NCBI GenBank assembly: GCA_035263865.1 | Contig: DATFQX010000052.1 | Span: forward strand, 1 to 64,000 | Length of the DNA: 64,000 nt | Direction of reading: 5' to 3' | From: VAZQ01 sp035263865 | GTDB taxonomy: Bacteria; Pseudomonadota; Alphaproteobacteria; Rhizobiales; Xanthobacteraceae | Shown here: positions 52,184-61,501 of the stretch, in pieces | Layout of the letters: every line of letters starts with the position of its first letter | Position numbering within the stretch: position 1 is the stretch's first letter | Translations under genes and position numbers: made by a program | The notes under the pieces: generated by a model | The model's database searches: none | The model's input: the letters and a program-made list of their open reading frames with translations, nothing else | What the model was told of the DNA's origin: nothing

Positions 52184-53512
52184 TTACATTAAGGCGGCAT
52201 GCGACGACGTGACTTTCGGCGTCGGTGTCGCGCGGGCGCGGATGACGGGCACAACTTGGATCATGCGAAGCAAGCGCGCCCGAAATCGCCCCATTCGGGA
52301 GCGTATTCCCACCAATCCATAGTGACGACCGCGAGCAAGACCCGTCCCTTGCATCACGAGGCGTAGGGGAGCCGTTATCCGCCAGCTCGTGGATTTGAGC
52401 AGCGCGTCTCTCTCGCGCCGCAGATGGTGGAGATTGGCATACAGTTCTGCGACTGCCGAATCATCTTCCCATTGAAAAGATGTCATCGTTACTCGCGCCG
52501 GCGTTTTAATAATCCATGCATCCATCAGGCGCTCCGTGTCAGCAGTGGGTACGAAAGCGTCGATCGGATCGAGAGCCGACCGGGCCGCATCCAACCTCCG
52601 CTGCAGGTAGTTCTGCAGCCAGCGGCCGTCGGTCAGCAGCGGTGCTGGCACCAGGTAACGCTCGAGCATCCAAGCCAAAACGGTATCGAGGTTTGGAGAT
52701 TTGCGCTTCCCAAGTCGCGCGAAAAAGTTCTCGAATGTCGTTTCATCCGCGACATTGGACAATTCCGTTGAGGGTGGAGATCCGAGAATGCGGCCGAACA
52801 GCAATGCTTGATGGCCAACACTCGATGAAACACTCCAGACACCATCAACTCGCGGCACGAGAAATTGTGCAGGCGACTGGTATCGACGGAATTCGTCGCG
52901 AAAGATCAAGTTCGGAAATGTTCCGCGTAGCGCATCCAGGTTCGAGAGTGAACCGGATCGTCTGAGAACGGGTTCGCCATTGGGATGCTCCGTGACGATG
53001 ACCCCCACATCGTTGGGCGTAGCAGCCAAAACGTCATACAAATATTCGAACTGCGTACGGTAATTTGCCATCCCGTCGAAAGAAAATTCGTTCGAAATCT
53101 GCAGCGGAAGAAGACAAAGCCGATCAAAGCGGCTGCGAAAGTTGTGGCAACGAAATGGATCAAGAGCGCCGAGGGCCGCCGCCATCTGCGAACGAAACGC
53201 CGACACGAGCATACGCCCATCCGGCGTTATGAGATCCGCTAGCTTTCGTCTTCCGATCCTGCCGATCGCCGATCGTGCGCGCGTGCCGGCGTGATCGAAA
53301 TACTTGCTGAACGGGTAAGGATCTCGCCCGAACTGGCCTCGGTCAACGTGCAGCCGGAATGCGGTCAGCCACAGCTTGGCAAGATAGTTCGCCTCACCTG
53401 CAAAACCGATGACGACGTCCGGTTCGAAGCCGTTGACCTTCCGCGCCAGTACCTCCGCGATGACGCGGAGCGCCGGATGCCCTGCATCATCTTGAAGGGC
53501 CGTTTGATCCAA
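52184..53512 (-). CDS. Capsule/glycan-biosynthesis-type protein, possibly 5'-disrupted
   Basis: Open frame of 442 residues from a TTG. The middle (LPLQISNEFSFDGMANYRTQFEYLYDVLAATPNDVGVIVTEHPNG) resembles capsule polysaccharide (Kps/Lps-type) glycosyl-transfer proteins, and LLKSTSWRITAPLR near the C-terminus is a phrase common at the end of glycosyltransferases. No ribosome site precedes the TTG. The same frame stays open upstream to a TGA at 53591-53593 and, beyond that single stop, continues for 26 codons from an ATG at 53671 (MSSEVVWHVDLNRLFV...). A TGG-to-TGA mutation or a truncated gene would explain this. The local DNA looks richer in A/T than its neighbours, suggesting transfer. Confidence 0.65.
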   Translation of the reverse strand: MDQTALQDDAGHPALRVIAEVLARKVNGFEPDVVIGFAGEANYLAKLWLTAFRLHVDRGQFGRDPYPFSKYFDHAGTRARSAIGRIGRRKLADLITPDGRMLVSAFRSQMAAALGALDPFRCHNFRSRFDRLCLLPLQISNEFSFDGMANYRTQFEYLYDVLAATPNDVGVIVTEHPNGEPVLRRSGSLSNLDALRGTFPNLIFRDEFRRYQSPAQFLVPRVDGVWSVSSSVGHQALLFGRILGSPPSTELSNVADETTFENFFARLGKRKSPNLDTVLAWMLERYLVPAPLLTDGRWLQNYLQRRLDAARSALDPIDAFVPTADTERLMDAWIIKTPARVTMTSFQWEDDSAVAELYANLHHLRRERDALLKSTSWRITAPLRLVMQGTGLARGRHYGLVGIRSRMGRFRARLLRMIQVVPVIRARATPTPKVTSSHAALM

Positions 53513-53671
53513 AGCGGTGGGGAGTTCGCCTAACTCTCTTAACCCTTCGGTACAATAAGAGTTCGTCCAACCAGACGGTCCGAAGCCCGGTCAATAGATC
53601 GGCTTTTCCGTTTTGTCTGGCCTCACGAAAAGTCGATTCAGGTCGACGTGCCAAACAACCTCAGACGACAT

Positions 53672-54136
53672 CAATCGCTACTCTCGCGAACCTTGCTGAA
53701 ACATGACGGCGAGATTAAAGCCGGCGTGACGGCGCCGATCTCATGGCCACGTTGCAGAAAAGCATCACGCTAATCGGAGACGAGGCTGAATGTTTGAAGC
53801 GAGTCCGTCACCCGCAAATTAACGGCGTTGATACGCGTCACGGTCAGGTATCGTTGGGGGCACTGGACTTTTGTCACCGTCGACGGCGATTTGTGAAGCG
53901 TGAGCGATGCGACCCTGCATAACGATGACGTAAAAACGTTCGGCTGCCGCCGTGGAGCGGAGAAGTTGATCGCTGGCTGATGGATTTTTGTTCGCGGCCG
54001 GCGTCCGCCGCGTATCGGGGCTGCCAGCTGAAAGCAATATTCAAGTGAAGTGGAATTACTCGAGCTAGGTGCTGGCCCTTTGTGTGGGAAGGGTCGCCGG
54101 GCAGGCCTGAGGGTCGTCTGATCGTCCACCGCCAGC
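53672..54136. other. Gene-free, lower-GC stretch
   Basis: About 465 bp upstream of the glycan-type gene. Only unconvincing frames occur (for example 53770-54138 on the minus strand, without family pattern or ribosome site). More A/T than the surroundings. No repeats recognised. Confidence 0.4.
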
Positions 54137-54165
54137 AAAAAGCCCCGCCGGAGCGGGGCTTTTTT
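54137..54165. terminator. Bidirectional intrinsic terminator
   Basis: Perfect 8-bp stem AGCCCCGC / GCGGGGCT around CGGA, flanked by AAAA on the left and TTTTTT on the right. It lies 12 bp after the stop of the minus-strand MCWEID gene, in the right place to end that transcript. Confidence 0.85.
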
Positions 54166-54176
54166 GGCGCAGTGGC

Positions 54177-54350
54177 CTATTTTGCCGGCGCAACCTCTTT
54201 GACCGGAGTTTCTTCGGTCTTTTCGCGCTGTTCATTGGCATCGGTGAGGAGCCGATCGATGACGCCGGCGCGTTGCTCCTGCTTGATTCGGGCCTCTTGC
54301 GCTTTCTTCTGCTGCTCAGCGAAGAATTTGTAGTCGATTTCCCAACACAT
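54177..54350 (-). CDS. Small conserved hypothetical protein (MCWEID type)
   Basis: A 57-residue hydrophilic protein beginning MCWEIDYKFFAEQQKKAQEA, followed by a helical segment (RIKQEQRAGVIDRLLTDANEQ) and an acidic/Lys tail ending APAK. I associate similar short proteins with Bradyrhizobium-type genomes, usually called hypothetical. GGAGG lies 6 bases before the ATG and an intrinsic terminator follows the stop, so it is a complete independent transcription unit. Confidence 0.75.
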   Translation of the reverse strand: MCWEIDYKFFAEQQKKAQEARIKQEQRAGVIDRLLTDANEQREKTEETPVKEVAPAK

Positions 54351-54570
54351 TGGGTCCTCCATCGGTGATGGAACCAACGGCATAACAACGCCGACACGGT
54401 ACCACATTGTTCCGCGCTGTTGCTAGCGCCGGAGCGCATGCGTCGGTTCCGGGCCGGCCGCTTCGTCTCGACAAATCCGCGGGTTTGCACTGGGGAGCGC
54501 CCGCATCGTGGTACCATGCGCGTGCGGGGCAAGAGCTGGAGCCCCGCGTCAGGTTGCCACGAGCCTTTCC

Positions 54571-57500
54571 ATGAAGGACGTCGCAGAGTGGCTGGCGTCG
54601 CTTGAGCTCGGAGAATACGCGCAGCGCTTCGCCGAGAATGCGATCGATCTGTCCGTTATACCTGATCTGACAGAAAACGATCTCAAAGAGATCGGGGTTC
54701 TGCTTGGGCATCGCCGCAAGATGCTGCGTGCGATCGCCGAACTGCAGCGGGCAGGCGGCAACGCGCCTCAACTTGCGATCGAACTGGGACGGGAACGTGC
54801 CGAGCGACGGCAGCTGACCGTGATGTTTTGCGATCTGGTCGGCTCGAGTGCGCTGGCGACACACCTTGATCCAGAAGACATGCGCCAGCTCATGGCGCGC
54901 TTTCATCGCCACATCGCCGAGGTCATCGCCGGCTACGAGGGAATCATCGCGCGCTATATGGGCGACGGGGTTCTAGCCTATTTCGGTTATCCGCAAGCGC
55001 ATGAGGACGATGCCGTGCAAGCGGTGCGCGCCGGGCTCGCACTCGTAGACTCAGTGGCTCACCTGCAGACCGGTGGGAATTCTCTGCTGCAGGTTCGCGT
55101 CGGGATCGCAACCGGGCTCGCAGTGGTGGGAGACCTCATCGGCGAGGGTGGCGCGCAGGAGCAGGCGGTGGTCGGCGACACGCCGAACCTGGCTGCCCGC
55201 CTGCAAGCGTTGGCCGAGCCGGGCACCGTCATGATTTCTGCCACTACACGCCGGCTAACTGCCAGGCAGTTCGAGTACCGCGATCGCGGCCCCGTCGCGC
55301 TCAAAGGTTGGGAGCAACCCGTCCCAGCTTGGCAGGTTCTGGGAACGAGCGGGGTGGAGAGCCGGTTCGAAGCGCAACACGAAACGAAGCCGACGCCGCT
55401 GTTCGGGCGCGACGAGGAGATCGATCTGCTGTTGCGCCGGTGGCAGAGTGCGAGGGAGGGCGAAGGGCGCGTCGTGGCGCTGACCGGCGACCCCGGCATC
55501 GGCAAATCGCACATCGCGCTTGCGCTGGAAGAGCGGCTACAGGCGGAGCCGCATACGAGCTTGCGCTACTTCTGCTCGGCGCATCACACGAACAGCGCGC
55601 TATTCCCGTTTGTCGCTCAACTCGAGCGGGCGGCCCGCTTCAAGCGCGGGGATTCGCCCGCTCAAAAACTCGCCAAGCTGGAAACGCTGGTCGTGCGATC
55701 CGGCGCTGACGGGGATCACACGATCGCGGTGCTGGCCAATTTGCTGTCGCTGCCACCGAGCAACCGATATCGTTTGCCGGAGCTCACACCGCAAGGCCGG
55801 AAGGAGAAGACACTCGCAGCCCTATCGACGCACCTCGAAGCTTTGGCGGCGAAGCAGCCGGTACTGGTGATCTTCGAAGACGCTCACTGGATCGACCCGA
55901 CCTCGCTCGAGCTGCTGACGGCCACGGTGGAGCGCGTGGCGCAGCTGCGGGTCTTGCTGCTCATCACTGCCCGCCCGGAGTTCGTAGCGCCCTGGCCGCG
56001 CTACGCGCATGTGAGCACAGTTGCGCTCGCACGCCTTCGTCGATCGGACGCGGCGGCCATCATCATGCGAATCACCGGCGGTAAGACCCTGCCCGACGAA
56101 GTAATGCACCAGATCGTCGCTCGCACGGACGGCGTGCCTCTGTTCGTCGAGGAACTGACCAAGACGGTGCTCGAAAGCGGAGTTCTAAGGCAGCGCGACG
56201 GCGAGTATGTTCTCGAGCGCCCGCTGCCGCCGCTCGCGATCCCCACCACGCTGCACGATTCGCTAACAGCGCGGCTCGACCGGTTCGCTCCGGTACGAGA
56301 GGTGGCACAGATCGGCGCCGTGGTGGGTCGCTCGTTCTCCTACGAATTGCTGAGCGCCGTGGCCGGACTTTCGCCGCAAAAGCTGGAGGAGGCGCTCGGC
56401 CAACTGGTTCTCTCCGAGCTGGTGTTCTGCCGCGGAGAGATACCGCACGCCGTTTATACCTTTAAGCACGTGCTGGTGAGAGATGCGGCCTATTCCAGCC
56501 TGCTGAAATCCCGGCGCGCCACAATGCATGCAGCAATCGCCAGCGCATTCGAGCAGCGCTTCCCGGAAATCGTGGAGGCCGAGCCTGAGACGCTGGCACA
56601 CCATCTCACCGAAGCCGGCTTGCATGAAAAGGCGGTGAGCTATTGGTTGAAGGCCGGCAAGAACGCCGTCCAACGCTTCGCTAACCTCGAAGCAATCGCG
56701 CATTTACAGCAGGGCCTAGAGGCCGCATGTCAATTGCCGGAGAGCTCGGCGAGGGACAGGCTCGAGCTGGATCTACAGTTCGCGTTGGGGCCCTGCCTGA
56801 TCGCCACGCAAGGTCCAGCCTCAAGCACGGCCATTGCCACCTTTGCCCGCAGTCGTGAGCTGTGCTCACGCCTCGGCGATCCGCCCGAATATCTGCAGGT
56901 TTTGTTTTGGCTTGCGACCGGCAGCGTCATACGTGGAGAGCTGCCACAAGCGCGCGAGGCAACCACAACGTTGCTCGGGCTCGCCGAAGCTCGCAACGAT
57001 CGGCCAATGCTGATCAACGCGATACGTGGGCTGGGCATGATACTCCTGTTCATGGGGCACCTGGTCGAGGCGCGTGAACTGACGGAACGCGCCATCGTCG
57101 CATTCAGCACCAGCAGCGACTCCGAAAAGCTTGCCGCCCGTGCGGCTGGCCAGGATGCCGGCGTGGCGGGCCTGGCGCTGATGTCGTGGGCCCTTTGGGC
57201 CCTCGGCCACGTCGACCTGGCGGTGACGCGAATGGCTGCCGCACTTCAACGTGCCGATGCGGTCGGGCACCCCCACACACAAGCTTACGCTTGTTACTAT
57301 GCATCCATTCTGCACGCCCTGCGCGGCGAGCCGTCTCTCGCGCAGCGCCATGCCGAGCGTTGCCTCGCCTTGTCCGAGGAACACGGATTCCGGCACTGGC
57401 ATGGGCTTTCGCGCGCCATTCGCGGCATCTGCATGACAACGCTCGATCCGTCGGCGAGCGCGCTCGCGGAGGTCAAAGGCGCTCTGGATCAGTACCGCAG

Positions 57501-57924
57501 TGCTGGCTATCAGCTGGGCATCACGGCGCTCTACGTGCTGATGTGTCCGATTTTGTTGGTCCGAGGCGAACGCGAGGCTGCGCTGGAGATGATAGGGCAG
57601 GGGCTCTCTGCAGCGAGCCACAATAGCGAACGCTTATTTGAAGCTGAACTACATCGATTAAAAGCGCAAGCGCTGACGGTCTGCGGCGCAGCGAGCGCCG
57701 ATGCACAGTCATCGCTCGAGCGAGCCCTCAAGACAGCAGAAAGCCAACACGCCCGATCCCTTGAACTTCGGGCCGCCAAAGACCTGGCCGCGCTGTGGCT
57801 CGGCCAGGGCAGGCGCGAGGAGGCGCTCGCGTTTCTCGCGCCGGTCCATGCTTGGTTTTCCGAAGGGTTCGATACGCGCGATCTCAGGGACGCAAAAGCT
57901 TTGCTCGATCAGCTGCAGCTGTGA
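54571..57924 (+). CDS. SAM-domain class III cyclase with ATPase and TPR domains
   Basis: A 1117-residue signalling protein. A SAM domain (residues 1-62), class III cyclase domain (about 78-255), then a STAND-type ATPase module with Walker A GDPGIGKS (306-313) and Walker B IFEDAHW, and a C-terminal array of TPR-like helices. Metal Asp88 (CDLVGS) and Asp132 (MGDGVLAYF) and the Asn206/Arg210 pair (PNLAAR) are present, but the adenine-recognising Lys is Arg128 (IARYMGDG) and the matching Asp is absent (EQAVVGD), so nucleotide choice or activity may differ. Frame is open to 54508; homology starts at this ATG. Likely senses protein or ligand partners. Confidence 0.9.
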   Translation: MKDVAEWLASLELGEYAQRFAENAIDLSVIPDLTENDLKEIGVLLGHRRKMLRAIAELQRAGGNAPQLAIELGRERAERRQLTVMFCDLVGSSALATHLDPEDMRQLMARFHRHIAEVIAGYEGIIARYMGDGVLAYFGYPQAHEDDAVQAVRAGLALVDSVAHLQTGGNSLLQVRVGIATGLAVVGDLIGEGGAQEQAVVGDTPNLAARLQALAEPGTVMISATTRRLTARQFEYRDRGPVALKGWEQPVPAWQVLGTSGVESRFEAQHETKPTPLFGRDEEIDLLLRRWQSAREGEGRVVALTGDPGIGKSHIALALEERLQAEPHTSLRYFCSAHHTNSALFPFVAQLERAARFKRGDSPAQKLAKLETLVVRSGADGDHTIAVLANLLSLPPSNRYRLPELTPQGRKEKTLAALSTHLEALAAKQPVLVIFEDAHWIDPTSLELLTATVERVAQLRVLLLITARPEFVAPWPRYAHVSTVALARLRRSDAAAIIMRITGGKTLPDEVMHQIVARTDGVPLFVEELTKTVLESGVLRQRDGEYVLERPLPPLAIPTTLHDSLTARLDRFAPVREVAQIGAVVGRSFSYELLSAVAGLSPQKLEEALGQLVLSELVFCRGEIPHAVYTFKHVLVRDAAYSSLLKSRRATMHAAIASAFEQRFPEIVEAEPETLAHHLTEAGLHEKAVSYWLKAGKNAVQRFANLEAIAHLQQGLEAACQLPESSARDRLELDLQFALGPCLIATQGPASSTAIATFARSRELCSRLGDPPEYLQVLFWLATGSVIRGELPQAREATTTLLGLAEARNDRPMLINAIRGLGMILLFMGHLVEARELTERAIVAFSTSSDSEKLAARAAGQDAGVAGLALMSWALWALGHVDLAVTRMAAALQRADAVGHPHTQAYACYYASILHALRGEPSLAQRHAERCLALSEEHGFRHWHGLSRAIRGICMTTLDPSASALAEVKGALDQYRSAGYQLGITALYVLMCPILLVRGEREAALEMIGQGLSAASHNSERLFEAELHRLKAQALTVCGAASADAQSSLERALKTAESQHARSLELRAAKDLAALWLGQGRREEALAFLAPVHAWFSEGFDTRDLRDAKALLDQLQL

Positions 57925-57937
57925 GCGATTTGTCCTA

Positions 57938-59548
57938 TCAGCCCACGCTACCATCTGCGCGGCGGCGCAGCACGCTGCCCGGCGTCGCGCCGGTGTGAGT
58001 CGCATTCTCAACGACCATGATCCCGTTGACGATGACGGTCGTACGCGCGCCACTCGGGTACTGATGGGGATTCGCATAAGTGGCCTCGTCTCGAAAATCG
58101 TCCGAATCAAAAATCGCAATATCGGCGCGGTAGCCCTCCTTCAATAGTCCGCGGTCGCGTAATTTGAGCGCCTTCGCCGGTCCACCGGTCATCTTGTAAA
58201 TCGCCCGCTCGAGCGGGAGGAGCCGTTCGTCGTGGACGTAGCGCCCGATAATTCTCGGAAAGGTGCCGTAAAAGCGCGGGTGCGGCATACCTTGGCTGAC
58301 AATGCCATAGGTCGCGACACAATTTCCGTCTGACCCGACGAGTGCCGTCGGCGAGCGCACGATGGTGCGAATGTCGTCTTCGCAGATCGATGTAATCAAA
58401 ACGCGGGTGGCCCCGTCATCGGCGATCAGATGGTCGCAAATTTGGTCGATCGGATCACAACCGCGCGGCCTCGCCAGCGCCGCCACTGTCTGGCCGGCTG
58501 TCTGCGGCAGGCGCGGCGAGATCGAGATCTGCACCGCCTCCCATGAGGCGATCCGCCCCCAATTGTTGAGCCCGTGCTCGGCGAGCTCGCTGCGAATGCA
58601 GGCGCGGACGTCTGGCAGCGCCAGCCGCGCGATCATCGTCTCTTTGTCGCCGGTCTGGACCCAAGGTGGGAGCAAGTTCTTCAGCGGATTGGCGCCCGCG
58701 GCGTAAGGGTAGGCGTCGCAATCGATATCACAACCTGACGCTCGCGCCGCGGCGATCTTGTCGAGGATTTGCGCCGCCTTGCCCCAGTTGTCCACGCCGG
58801 AACACTTCAGGTGCACGATTTCCACATGCACGCCGCATGCGCGGGCAATGTCGATCGCTTCCTCCACCGCCTCCATGACTTTGTTGGATTCGTCGCGAAT
58901 ATGGGTGAAATAGCCGGCGTTGTGCCGTTTCAGCACTCCGCAAAGGGCGACGATTTCGTCTGCTTGGGCAAAGCTGCCGGGCGGAGTGAAAAGGCCCGAC
59001 GACATGCCGAGCGCGCCTGCGCGCAGGCCGTCTTCCAACAACGCGATCATCTCCCCAAGTTCGGTTTTTGTGGACGAGCGATCTTCAAGCCCCATCACCA
59101 TGAGTCTGAGCGTGTTGTGGCCGATGAGCATGCCTGTGTTGACTGCGACGGCCGGGAACGTATCGAGATATTCCGGAAAGCTCATTTCCCGGAACGGGAG
59201 CCACGGCGCGCCTCCGCTCAGATAGTCCGCAAGAAGGTCGGTCTTTCCCGGCAGCACCGGCGCGACCGAGAAGCCGCAATGGCCAATGATCTCGGTGGTG
59301 ACTCCCTGCCGCACTTTGCTTTCCGCCTTCGGATTGATCGGAAGGACAAAGTCGGAATGGGTTTTGATGTCGATGAAGCCGGGCGTCACAGCGAGGCCGG
59401 CGGCATCGATAACCTTCTTTGCATCACCGGCCAGTGCAGGGCCAAGCGCGACGATGCGGCCGGCGCTAACCGCGACATCGCCGGTGATGCCCGGGCTGCC
59501 GCTGCCATCGATCACGGTGCCGCGATGGATTAGGATATCCCAGGTCAT
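57938..59548 (-). CDS. D-aminoacylase-like amidohydrolase
   Basis: A 536-residue metallo-amidohydrolase resembling D-aminoacylase/N-acyl-D-amino-acid deacylase. The metal Cys91 (HCGFSVAP), the His of YFTHIRDESN and the His of VHLKCSG match the D-aminoacylase zinc ligands. The usual HxH motif reads IKTH (Lys62, His64), losing the first His, which is the weaker site in known structures. C-terminal LKLRDRGLLKEGYRADIAIFD is typical of the family. It is convergent with the cyclase-ATPase gene (13 bp) and divergent from the UbiD gene. Confidence 0.88.
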   Translation of the reverse strand: MTWDILIHRGTVIDGSGSPGITGDVAVSAGRIVALGPALAGDAKKVIDAAGLAVTPGFIDIKTHSDFVLPINPKAESKVRQGVTTEIIGHCGFSVAPVLPGKTDLLADYLSGGAPWLPFREMSFPEYLDTFPAVAVNTGMLIGHNTLRLMVMGLEDRSSTKTELGEMIALLEDGLRAGALGMSSGLFTPPGSFAQADEIVALCGVLKRHNAGYFTHIRDESNKVMEAVEEAIDIARACGVHVEIVHLKCSGVDNWGKAAQILDKIAAARASGCDIDCDAYPYAAGANPLKNLLPPWVQTGDKETMIARLALPDVRACIRSELAEHGLNNWGRIASWEAVQISISPRLPQTAGQTVAALARPRGCDPIDQICDHLIADDGATRVLITSICEDDIRTIVRSPTALVGSDGNCVATYGIVSQGMPHPRFYGTFPRIIGRYVHDERLLPLERAIYKMTGGPAKALKLRDRGLLKEGYRADIAIFDSDDFRDEATYANPHQYPSGARTTVIVNGIMVVENATHTGATPGSVLRRRADGSVG

Positions 59549-59810
59549 AGCGGGGCGGCGTCGCGCATCCTTGCCGATGATCGCGCGGGTATCGGGCGCA
59601 CAGGCGGTCCTTATCGCGGGTCCAGTCAGAATCAATACCCATCAATTCGGTCGCCCGCGAGACCGACTTCCAACGCATCAACCTGTTGCTTTCGAGCGGC
59701 GACCAAGAGAGGGAGAGAAAAATGAAGTTTCAGGGCGGGAAAGGTGGTGGAGTTCTTGGGCAAAGGCGGATTGATTTGAGGCGGGCGTGAGTCGGCGGTG
59801 AGAGCAGGCG

Positions 59811-61301
59811 ATGAAATTCATGGATATGCGGCAGTGGATCGCCCTTCTTGAGAAGGAGGGTGAGCTACGGCGGATTACCGCCGAGGTGGACTGGAAGTGC
59901 GAAATCGGCGCCATTGCTCGGCGCGTCCTTGAGAAGAAGGGGCCCGCGCTGCTGTTTGAGAACATCAAGGACTACGGAAATGCGCGCTGCACCAAGGTTT
60001 TTGTGAGTGGATTGGGGGCCCAATCACGCCTGGCGCTTGCCCTCGGCTTTCCCCGCGACGTCGCCAATCGCGACCTAATTCAGTATGTGATGAAGAAAAA
60101 CCGCGAGACGATCGCGCCGGTCATCGTCGAAACGGGGCCGGTGAAGGAGGTCATCGTACGCGGCGATGCCATCGATCAGACTGAATTTCCGGTTCCGCAA
60201 TGGCAGTACCTGGAAGGCGGCCGTTACATCCACACCTTCTCCGGGGTCGTGACGAGGGATCCGGAGACGCGGGTGATGAACGTCGGCATCTACCGCGGGA
60301 TGATCGGCCAGAAGGACACGGCACCTTTTCTCCTCATCAAAGGTGGCCAGCATTGGGGCGCGCATTTTGCCAAGTGGTCCGCGCGCAAAGAGCCAATGCC
60401 GGTGGCTTGCGTGATCGGCTGGGATCCCATCATGCCATTCTTGGCGGGCTCACCGGTCTTGGCCGGGGTGTGCGAGTGGGATGTGATGGGTGCATACCGC
60501 GGCGCTCCCGCGCAGCTGGTCCGCTGCGAAACGGTCGATCTCGAGGTTCCCGCCACGGCGGAGATCGTGCTCGAGGGATATATCAGCGACGATCCGGCAA
60601 GCTACGAGATCGAAGGGCCTTTCGGCGAGTTCACCGGCTACGTGTCCGATCTTCCCACACCGCGTCCGACAATGAAAGTCACGTGCATCACGCACCGCCG
60701 CGACCCGATCTTCTGCGGCTCGCTGGAGGGCACCCTGCCAGGGTCCTACAGCGAGAACAGCGTCATGTCGTCAGTGCAGCGCGCGGGCATCGCCTGGAAC
60801 ATTCTTACCGGCGCCGGCATCCCTGGCATTCTCCACGTCTACGCGCCGCCCATCACCAACGGCGTCAACATCCGTATCCAGATCAAAAAGCATTATCAGG
60901 GACAGCCCAAGCAGATCGCCGCAGCGCTCTGGGGCAACAGCGCCGCGCAATACCGCTATAAGCACGTCATTGTGGTGGAGGAGGACATCGATCCCGCGGA
61001 CGACGAGCAAGTTGAATGGGCACTCGCGCACCGGGTGAACGCCGGTGAAGGCGGCGTCGTCATCTTCCCGGGCATTTTCGGCTCGCCGATCGATCCCAGC
61101 ACGCCCATGGAGGATCGCGACGTTGCACAGCTCGGCACCGGCCTCTGGAATCGGATGTTGATCGACGCCACGCGCTCCTGGAAGAACCCGCGGCGTTCGC
61201 AGTGGGGCGGGGAGCGTTTTCCTCCGACCGTGCGGCCATCCCTTGAAGATGAGGCGCGCGTGCAAGCCCGCTGGTCGGAATACGGGCTGGGTGATCTGTG
61301 A
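59811..61301 (+). CDS. UbiD-family decarboxylase
   Basis: A 496-residue prenylated-FMN enzyme. The metal/cofactor motif NVGIYRG (Asn and Arg), GGQHWGAHFAKW (metal His) and catalytic EGPFGEFTGY (two Glu) are all intact, unlike the variant at 5883-7487. Length is typical. Expected to remove or add CO2 on an aromatic or alpha,beta-unsaturated acid. A second ATG lies at 59820. No ubiX nearby. The cstA gene begins 200 bp downstream on the same strand. Confidence 0.93.
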   Translation: MKFMDMRQWIALLEKEGELRRITAEVDWKCEIGAIARRVLEKKGPALLFENIKDYGNARCTKVFVSGLGAQSRLALALGFPRDVANRDLIQYVMKKNRETIAPVIVETGPVKEVIVRGDAIDQTEFPVPQWQYLEGGRYIHTFSGVVTRDPETRVMNVGIYRGMIGQKDTAPFLLIKGGQHWGAHFAKWSARKEPMPVACVIGWDPIMPFLAGSPVLAGVCEWDVMGAYRGAPAQLVRCETVDLEVPATAEIVLEGYISDDPASYEIEGPFGEFTGYVSDLPTPRPTMKVTCITHRRDPIFCGSLEGTLPGSYSENSVMSSVQRAGIAWNILTGAGIPGILHVYAPPITNGVNIRIQIKKHYQGQPKQIAAALWGNSAAQYRYKHVIVVEEDIDPADDEQVEWALAHRVNAGEGGVVIFPGIFGSPIDPSTPMEDRDVAQLGTGLWNRMLIDATRSWKNPRRSQWGGERFPPTVRPSLEDEARVQARWSEYGLGDL

Positions 61302-61330
61302 TACCGAACCGACTCCTCAGTTCATAAACT

Positions 61331-61356
61331 GTCGTCCTCGCGAAAGCGGGACCCCT
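61331..61356. repeat. CGCGAAAGCGGG intergenic element
   Basis: GTCGTCCTCGCGAAAGCGGG with ACCCCT behind, in the 200-bp gap between ubiD and cstA. Shares CGCGAAAGC(G/A)GG with 12413-12445. A short imperfect palindrome of a kind that recurs in intergenic DNA of related bacteria. The cstA promoter probably lies between it and 61501. Confidence 0.45.
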
Positions 61357-61501
61357 GAGCAGCGGCGTCCTGACGAGCGATCCTGGCGTCCGATCATCTT
61401 CGAATAGCAGCCGCCACGCAAACGGATGTTGTGCGCTCGTACCTTAGCATTAGCTTAGCCTGCAGCTGTTAGCGCGGTTGCTGCAGTGCGGGAGAAAATC
61501 C

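Noticed and set aside
53591..53593. TGA read as selenocysteine
   Set aside because: No Sec-type motif or insertion-element hairpin is visible and the family is not a selenoprotein; a nonsense change or a downstream start is simpler.
53770..54138. 122-residue minus-strand frame in the low-GC gap
   Set aside because: No ribosome site, no family pattern, low-complexity composition, and its start region overlaps the intrinsic terminator.
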